NCBI GenBank assembly: GCA_027924645.1
Contig: BSBN01000809.1
Coordinates: 41,570,001-41,634,000 of the forward strand
Origin: Cunninghamia lanceolata
Lineage: Eukaryota; Streptophyta; Pinopsida; Cupressales; Cupressaceae
Length of the DNA: 64,000 nt
Direction: 5' to 3'
The notes below the pieces were generated by a model. That model did not search any database and was not told where the DNA came from. It saw only the letters and a program-made list of their open reading frames with translations. Made by a program: the position numbers and the translations under genes. Position 1 is the first letter of the stretch; every line of letters begins with the position of its first letter. Of this stretch, positions 57,633-64,000 are shown piece by piece.

Positions 57633-58927
57633 TGTTGGATCTAGGGCATACAACTGAGAGGGGGGGGTGAATCAGTTGTATAAAACCTGCTCTCTACTTT
57701 AAACACTTGATTCTTCTTTGTTAGTTAATAGCATATCAATTAATCATCCATGAAAGCATAATGCACAAACACAAGAGCAGATAAACATCAACACATTGAA
57801 CACCAAGATTTTGACATGGAAAACCTGGTTAAGGGAAAAACCACGGGGTGATTAACCCAAGGATTATTCTCTATTAGAAGAATAAGAAAAAAGAATGGCA
57901 CTTGCCAATTAGGGCTCACTGCCCGAGCACACTGCTCACAAAGAGGCCCACTGCCTACAAGGAGACACACTATCTACAAAGTGATAAGAATCATAGTCTT
58001 GAACTAGAGAATGACATCTCTACCATGTCTGGATCAGTTCCATTTAAGCCCAAAAACCCCTGCTCTGCCTTTCGTACTTCTCTTCACTATACCATATTCA
58101 TCCACACAATCCACACTACGAAATGAACTCACAAACCTTTATTTATACAAGACATCGACTTAGGAACAATCATCTAAGTCAGAAATCAACCATAAGAATA
58201 TTTGCAAGATGAATAACACATCCGGTCGGCCACCACAAGAACATTCACAAGATGAACAACTCATCCGGTCAGCTAGTTAGAGCAAGAACTTCATCCGGAA
58301 GAATATCTTCAATTCCAGGCTCTACCATCAATGCGGACCAACAACACAACCTCAACATGATCCAAGGACCTTCACAAGCCTGCCTGAATGACCAGGTACA
58401 TCCGCACTTCCTCTACTTACTGGAATCTCTTCTCTTCCTCATCCAGAACTTCAAGAACACAGTCTATCGTCACTGTCATAATGCAAAAGGTACTTCCAGA
58501 CCTCAAAAGCATACACAACTCCAGATGACACATCACAAGGACATCCCAAACACTCCTTCCAATCCGTAGATTAGGATTACACAATTTCAGACCTCACCGG
58601 ACCTTTCTGTGATCCTCTATCACCTCTGAACACTTGCCGGAACCGGTTCCATACCGACAGCCACAACTCCTTCAGATCTTCATGCGGACCTCTAAAATCT
58701 TAACTAAAGCATCTCAAGACTCATATCTACAAACCCTTTAATCCGCATCCTCCGGTTCTCATCCTATACAGTACATTTGCCTTCTTCTCATCACTGTTCT
58801 TCACTGTTCCTGACTGAGGCTAATTTTCTCAATATCCTCAGCACACTGCTCATCCAATCTATCTTGTCAATGCAATATGAGTATATTGACATCAATGACA
58901 ACACTAGTTCACCTCATACTTGCAACA
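57633..58927 (-). repeat. 3' LTR of C2 (1,295 bp)
   Basis: The plus strand begins TGTTGGATCTAGGG and ends CTTGCAACA, the same terminal 5-bp inverted repeat as C0. It contains ACTGAGAGG followed by a G-run and TGAATCAGTT, the GGGAAAAACCACGGGG block, several ATCCGG motifs (58210-58310) and a TATA. The left flank is CTATTA; the other target duplication lies outside the window. Confidence 0.9.
58140..58147 (-). promoter_or_regulatory. TATA box of C2 3' LTR
   Basis: TATAAATA on the minus strand in TCTTGTATAAATAAAGGTTT, about 510 bp from the LTR end. The same sequence occurs near 63960-63970 in the 5' LTR. Confidence 0.65.
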
Positions 58928-59240
58928 AGCTCCCCCTTTGTCATTGATGGCAACATATGATGTGAAAAACCATCAAGACAAGAACTTCTCCTTTCTGTCA
59001 CAGCTCCCCCTATCAGCAACATGTCTTCTCCTCATTTACTACTCCCCCTTTGATCATCAGCTACTTGTTTTTCACATGTCTTCTCTCCCCCTTTGACATC
59101 AATGGCAAAGGGCTCATACTTGCAATTCTAACACATCAGAATCATACCAGCTGCTCCCCCTTAGTAGCAGCTCCCCATCATCAATCCAGATCACAAGATA
59201 TGATTGTGATATCCATCGGACTGATGCACATCAGTGCATC
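58928..59240 (-). promoter_or_regulatory. multiple polypurine tracts of C2
   Basis: Minus-strand AAAGGGGGAG or TAGGGGGAG occurs at 58930-58940, 59003-59011, 59042-59053, 59092-59105 and 59152-59162. The first touches the 3' LTR. This repeated-PPT arrangement is typical of Sireviruses. Confidence 0.8.
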
Positions 59241-59693
59241 CTAGTTCATCACCGGAGGGACCATGACCCCTAACTTCTCCCAGAGATATTCAAAAGAGTC
59301 CTTGGGAAGAGGTTTAGTAAAGATATCTACAATCTAATCCTTAGAAGGAACATACTCCAATCTGACTTCTTCCTTGTTCACTTGTTCTCTCAAAAAGTGA
59401 AACTTGATAGATATGTGCTTAGTCTTAGAATGCAATACCGGATTCTTAGAAATATTAATTGCACTTGAATTATCACAGAAAATTGTGATAGGCTCCTCAT
59501 ATTCAACTTTAATGTCTCTTAGCATCTACTTCAACCATAAGATTTGAGTGCCACTACCTGCTGCTGCAATGTATTCTGCTTCTGTTGTAGATAGAGCTAT
59601 TGCATCTTGTTTCTTGCTTAGCCAAGAAACCAATCTCTTCCCCAAAAAGAATGCTCCACCACTGGTGCTCTTCCGGTCATCCACATCTCCTGC
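59241..59693 (-). pseudogene. C2 RNase H
   Basis: DDRKSTSGGAFFLGKRLVSW, LSKKQDAIALSTTEAEYIAA, IFCDNSSAINISKNPVLH, KHISIKFHFLREQV and IVDIFTKPLP form a complete Copia RNase H ending at 59241. TAG stops lie at about 59526 (WLK, stop, ML) and 59334 (KD, stop, IVD), both where Gln is usual. It removes RNA from the hybrid. Confidence 0.9.
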
Positions 59694-61001
59694 CTAGTCT
59701 GCATCTGTGTAAGCATGAAGAGAGAAATCTGGATCTCTAGGGTACCATAGACCATACTCAGCTGTTCCTTTCAAGTATCTAAAAATTCTTTCGATTGCCA
59801 TAACATGAGATTCTTTAGGATCAGCCTGGAATCTTGCTACAAGACCAACAGCCTGCATTATATCTGGTTTAGTCTGAGTGAGATACAACAATCCACCAAT
59901 CATTGATCTATACTTTGTCTGATCTACCTTTGGGGAGTCATCATCTTTGCTCAACTTACATCCGGTTGCCATGGGAGTGTTCATTGGCTTTGAATCTTCC
60001 ATACTAAATTTCCTCAACAATTCTTTCACATATTTGGTCTAAGAAATCAAGATCCCTTTCTTTGTTTGAGTAATTTGCAGACCCAAGAAGAAATTCATTT
60101 CACCAAGCATAGACATTTCAAACTCACTTTTCATCTGATTTGCAAAAGTTTTGCACATACTATCTCTTCCTCCAAAAATGATATCATCCACAAACACTTC
60201 AACAATCAAAATGTTTTCATGATCAATTTTGAAATATAAGTTACTGTCAGCAGTACCTTTGTTGAATCCAATCTGCACAAGATGCTTATCCAACCTTTCA
60301 TACCATGCTCTTGGGGCTTGCTTTAATCCATACAATGCTTTCTTCAACTTGCAGACCATATCATCATTATCAGACAATTGAAATCCATCCAGTTGTTCAA
60401 TGTAAACTTCTTCTTCCAGATCACCATTTAGGAAGGCAGACTTGACATCCATCTAATATACCTTGAAGTCTTTAAAGGCAGCAAATGCAAGAAATAATCT
60501 GACTACTTCAATTCTTGCCACCGGAGCAAAGGTCTCTTCAAAATCAATTCCTTCTATTTGAGAGTAGCCTTTGCAGACCAATCTAGCTTTGTTTCTGATT
60601 ACTTCACCAGCTTCATTCAGTTTGTTCCGGAAGACCCATTTGGTTCCAATCACATTCCTGTCTCTAGGTTTGGGAACAAGATCCCAAGTATGATTTTTCT
60701 CAATTTGCATCAATTCATCTTCCATTGCTTTGGTCCAGTTTTCATCATTGTAGGCTTCATTTATTGTTTTAGGTTCAATCTTTGAAATCAGACAACATTC
60801 ATCCTGATTTTGAGCAACATTCCTTCTAGTTTGCACACCTTTGCTTCTGTCACCTATGATCTGATCTTCAGAGTGGTTTAGTCTTACATACCTTGGAATT
60901 TTGGGAGTATCCTGCACTGCTGCTTCTTGATCAGGCTCATTTAGACCTATCTCTTCTTCCTGATTTACCGGATCAGGCTGGCTCTGACTTACCGGAGAGA
61001 A
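59694..61001 (-). pseudogene. C2 reverse transcriptase
   Basis: [20 protein letters not shown] and [18 protein letters not shown] begin the RVT_2 domain. These are followed by [67 protein letters not shown] (catalytic VDD intact) and [15 protein letters not shown], to AYTDAD. Stops at 60453 (VY, stop, MDVK), 60039 (IS, stop, TKY) and 59694 (DAD, stop, AG; Trp expected) are all TAG. No frameshift. Confidence 0.9.
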
Positions 61002-61934
61002 TTAAGTTCCTTGAACCTGAACACCATCTTGGTCATCTTCATCAAACTCATAAAATCTTGAGGGCTTCTCAATTCCTTCATCAACTTTCACATTAGTACT
61101 TTCTATCATCTTCCTCAGTCTCTTATTGTAACACCGGTATGCTTTGCTTTGAGTGGAGTAACCCAAGAAAATTCCTTCATCACTTCTAGCATCAAACTTT
61201 CCTAGATCTTCATCTCTTTTAATATAACACTTGCTACCAAATACTCTGAAATATTTCACAGTAGGAGTGATGCCAAACCAGAGTTCATAGGGGGTCTTAC
61301 TGGTATTGTTTCTGATTTGAACTCGATTGAGAGTGTAGACTGTTGTGCTGATAGCTTCTTTCCAAAACATCTGAGGAACATTTGCTTCCAACATCATTGT
61401 CTTGGCAGCTTCTTGGATGGTCCGGTTCTTTCTCTCAACTACTCCATTCTGCTGTGGAGTCCTAGGAGCAGACAATTGTCTCCTTATACCTTGCTTCTCA
61501 CAAAAGTCAATGAACTCACCAGATGTAAATTCACCACCTCTATCAGACCTTGGACACTTCAGTTTCAATCCGGTTTGATTCTCTACCATAGCTTTGAAGA
61601 TTTTGAACTTCTCAAGGGCTTCTGATTTCTCTTTTAGGAAGGTAACCCACATCATTTGGGATTAATCATCAATTAGCAATATGAAATATCTATCACCTTG
61701 CAGACTCCTGATTCTTGTCGGACCACAGAGATCAGTATGTACTAATTCCAACAATCCGGTAGATGACTGATCTTTGCTTTTGAAAGAGACTCTGCTCTGT
61801 TTACCTAGCTGACATTCTTTGCACAAACTATTTGTAGGTTTCATCAATTTTGGAAGATCTCTTACAGCCTGAATATTGCTTATCTTGATGATGTTATCAA
61901 AATTTACATGACACATTCTTCTATGCCATAGCCA
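61002..61934 (-). pseudogene. C2 integrase
   Basis: The region starts SWLWHRRMCHVNFDNI (zinc-binding HHCC with CKECQLGKQ). The rve core follows: D in LVHTDLCGPT, D in KCPRSDRGGEFTSGEF, and E in TPQQNGVVERKNRTI, all present. Then PYELWFGITPTVKYFRVFGS, FLGYSTQSKAYR and an acidic linker. Stops are TAA at 61662 and 61002, plus TAG at 61935 separating it from protease. The triad is intact. Confidence 0.9.
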
Positions 61935-61937
61935 ACT

Positions 61938-63416
61938 CTAATCAACTTGAACAAACAGACAACTTTTGTTTGAACCAACCAGATGAAAGATATTACCTTT
62001 TGTTTGAGTACCGGATGCAATTTTAGTTCCGGAGCTTGTAAAGATTCTACATTTTCCATTTTTGAATCGGAGATCATAGCCTTTGTCCACTAACTGACCA
62101 ACACTGAGAAGATTGTGCTTCAATCCTTCAACATATAGTACATTACCTATTTTGCTCTTTCCATCAAAGGAAATAGTTCCCCTACCTCTGATTCTGCCAG
62201 TAGAATTGTCACCAAACTTTACCATTCCTCCTTCATACCTTTCCAAATCCAAGAACTTATTCTTGTCACCAGTCATATGGTGAGAACATCCACTGTCAAT
62301 AACCCAATCATCCTTTTCTTCCACTTGAGCAGCCAAAGCTCTTTCCACAACCTTGTGATTGATAGATTCAGAGGATATTGAATCTTCTTCCTTGATGGCA
62401 ATAAACACCCATTCATTTCTGGATTTGCTTCCTAGATCTGATTCATCATCTGTTACACCTTCATTGTCATCTTCTTCATGAACATAATAGCAGTTCTTTT
62501 GAAACCTTTGTCTGTTAGTATTAGACCTTGCAGATCTTTCTGGACATCTTGAAGCAAAATGACCAATCTTATTGCAATTGAAGCACTTAAAGGGTAGTTT
62601 TCCTTCATACTTATCGGATCCTCTTGGCAGTCTCTTTGCAATGAGGGCTTCAAGTTGAGCTATTTCTGCTTCTTCTTCTTCCATGTCTCTTCTTGCTTGA
62701 TCATACCATGACATCTTCCTTGAAGAGTTTTCTCCCGGATCAAATCTCTGTTTGCCTTTCACATGGGCATTGGCTTTGAAAGCAGATTCAGTCTTGGGTG
62801 GATCATCTCCAAACTCGGTCATTTCAAATGCAGCTAGTTTGCCAGCCAATTGTTCTCTTGTGACAGTTGTGTGAGCTCTAAATTCATCAATGGCAGCAAC
62901 CTTGATTTTGTAGGTAGCAGGAAGGGATCTAAGGATTTTGCAAACAATCTCATTTTCATCCAAAGTTCCACCAGCATTTCTAATTCCACTCACCAGCTCA
63001 TTCACTTGTGGCATAAAAGTAGTGATGTTTTCATCATCTCTCATCTTCAATCTTTCAAATTTCCCTTTCAGACTTTGCAACCTTGCACTCTTGACAAACT
63101 CATCTCCTTCATACAAAAGTTCCAGTTTAGTTAGGATCTCATATGCAGTTGGTAGGTCAATAACATTTGAGAGATCTGAGTCATTCAATGCACTTAGAAG
63201 AGCTTCCTTGGTCCGCAAATTGTTTTCAGCATCTGTGATTTCATTCAGAGTTGTCGGACCACCCTGTGGAGGTACATATGGTTTTGAGACCATGGCCAAG
63301 TATGCTTTTCCCATGCATTCCAAGTGACATTTCATGCGACCTTTCCAGAGAGTGAAGTTGGTTCCATCGAACTTCAGACTATCCTTCTTGTATGACGACA
63401 TCCTGGATCTCCTCAA
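61938..63416 (-). CDS. C2 gag and protease, open 492-codon frame
   Basis: It starts MRRSRMSSYKKDSLKFDGTN, with a Copia gag core (ILTKLELLYEGDEFVKSARL, MRDDENITTF, ILRSLPATYK). A coiled Glu-rich segment lies at about residues 244-262 and one CCHC knuckle at 278-291 (CFNCNKIGHFASRC). An acidic linker follows, then the protease with D374-S-G (WVIDSGCSHHM) and IGNVLYVEGLKHNLLSVGQL. It ends at TAG 61938, just before the integrase zinc region. The first Met is about 25 bp after the PBS; MSSYKK at residue 6 is an alternative start. It is unbroken, so it could still be translated as a truncated gag-protease. Only one zinc knuckle is present, against four in C0. Confidence 0.85.
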   Translation of the reverse strand: MRRSRMSSYKKDSLKFDGTNFTLWKGRMKCHLECMGKAYLAMVSKPYVPPQGGPTTLNEITDAENNLRTKEALLSALNDSDLSNVIDLPTAYEILTKLELLYEGDEFVKSARLQSLKGKFERLKMRDDENITTFMPQVNELVSGIRNAGGTLDENEIVCKILRSLPATYKIKVAAIDEFRAHTTVTREQLAGKLAAFEMTEFGDDPPKTESAFKANAHVKGKQRFDPGENSSRKMSWYDQARRDMEEEEAEIAQLEALIAKRLPRGSDKYEGKLPFKCFNCNKIGHFASRCPERSARSNTNRQRFQKNCYYVHEEDDNEGVTDDESDLGSKSRNEWVFIAIKEEDSISSESINHKVVERALAAQVEEKDDWVIDSGCSHHMTGDKNKFLDLERYEGGMVKFGDNSTGRIRGRGTISFDGKSKIGNVLYVEGLKHNLLSVGQLVDKGYDLRFKNGKCRIFTSSGTKIASGTQTKGNIFHLVGSNKSCLFVQVD

Positions 63417-63442
63417 GCGGTTAAGCTTCTTTCAGAGGAACT

Positions 63443-63458
63443 TGGCTCTGATACCAAT
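63443..63458 (-). promoter_or_regulatory. primer binding site of C2
   Basis: The minus strand reads ATTGGTATCAGAGCCAAG next to the LTR end, the initiator tRNA-Met type as in C0. Confidence 0.9.
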
Positions 63459-64000
63459 TGTTGGATCTAGGGCATACAACTGAGAGGGGGGGGGTGAATC
63501 AGTTGTATAAAACCTGTTCTCTACTTTAAACACTTGATTCTTCTTTGTTAGTTAACAGCATATCAATTAATCATCCATGAAAGCATAATGCACAAACACA
63601 AGAGCAGATAAACATCAACACATTGAACACCAAGATTTTGACGTGGAAAACCCGGTTAAGGGAAAAACCACAGGGTGATTAACCCAAGGATTATTCTCTG
63701 TTAGAAGAATAAGAAAAAAGAATGGCACTTGCCAATTAGGGCTCACTGCCCGAGCACACTACTCACAAAGAGGCCCACTACCTACAAGGAGACACACTGT
63801 CTACAAAGTGATAAGAATCATAGTCTTGAACTAGAGAATGACATCTCTACCATGTTTGGATCAGTTCCATTTAAGCCCAAAAACCCCTGCTCTGCCTTTC
63901 GCACTTCTCTTCACTATACCATATTCATCCACACAATCCACACTACGAAATGAACTCACAAACCTTTATTTATACAAGACATCAACTTAGGAACAATCAT
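63459..64000 (-). repeat. 5' LTR of C2, partial
   Basis: The first 542 bp (plus-strand sense) of the LTR, aligning with 57633-58173. It runs off the window. A TATAAATA occurs on the minus strand near 63966. Confidence 0.9.

Larger units (their letters stand above)
57633..64000 (-). mobile_element. Ty1/Copia element C2 (Sirevirus-like), nearly complete
   Basis: In minus-strand order: 5' LTR (64000 down to 63459, cut by the window edge), PBS, gag-protease, integrase, RT, RNase H, several polypurine tracts, and 3' LTR (58927-57633). Over the shared 541 bp the LTRs differ at 12 sites, all transitions, plus one G in a G-run, so it is a recent insertion. All gag-pol segments lie in one frame with eight premature stops and no frameshift seen. 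Confidence 0.9.

Noticed and set aside
59241..63416. TAG/TAA read as Gln (altered genetic code or programmed readthrough)
   Set aside because: Sister copies in this window have CAG or CAA at several of the same sites, and PPR copies show the same pattern. Methylation-driven decay in a plant genome explains it without recoding.

Overview
This window is nuclear DNA from a land plant with a large, repeat-dense genome. It holds plant Ty1/Copia and Ty3/Gypsy LTR retrotransposons, a CACTA DNA transposon and plant PLS-DYW pentatricopeptide repeat (PPR) coding sequence. The very long LTRs and old nested insertions that were never removed fit a gymnosperm, but that is inference. I see no intact host gene, rRNA, tRNA or CRISPR array. 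Nearly everything is transposon, and nearly all coding sequence is decayed.

Layout, outermost layer first. (1) A minus-strand Copia element, C0, occupies 1-3741 and resumes at 22983-23530. It shows gag with four zinc knuckles, a primer binding site, an LTR (1080-2890), a zone of repeated polypurine tracts, and the end of RNase H and RT. (2) G1, a 19.2-kb plus-strand Ty3/Gypsy element (3742-22982) with 6.04-kb LTRs, sits inside the C0 RNase H. Its 3' LTR is disrupted by a copied tract at 16493-about 17604. (3) A second minus-strand Copia, C1, survives as LTR pieces (23531-23679 and 43889-45263), polypurine tracts and the end of RNase H (to 55200). (4) G2, a 20.2-kb minus-strand Gypsy element (23680-43888) with 6.9-kb LTRs, is inserted in the C1 LTR. 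(5) A 9.3-kb CACTA element (45548-54871) with AGC target duplications is inserted in the C1 polypurine zone. It carries repeated PPR gene fragments ending in a DYW domain, plus exon-like pieces resembling an MRG-domain gene and a DUF218/YdcF-like gene. (6) A plus-strand Copia gag fragment (55201-56143) is followed by about 1.5 kb without a recognisable gene. (7) C2, a young minus-strand Copia (57633 to beyond the right edge), has all of gag-pol in one frame, broken only by stop codons.

The most unusual system is in G1 and G2. Each LTR carries a long reading frame of about 1,100 codons upstream of the LTR's own TATA box, that is, inside U3. The proteins of the two families are recognisably homologous, although the elements belong to different families and lie on opposite strands. 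In genomic RNA this ORF would be the 3'-most gene, downstream of pol, the position of nef or MMTV sag in animal retroviruses. Premature stops in one LTR copy are usually sense codons in the sister LTR, so the frame was probably open when each element inserted. Both elements also place an extra RNase H (RVT_3/archaeal type) between protease and RT, and both carry an inverted PBS-like motif just before the 3' LTR.

Most premature stops I could compare with a sister copy are CAG to TAG, CAA to TAA, CGA to TGA or TGG to TAG changes. This is the pattern expected from cytosine methylation and deamination in silenced plant transposons.
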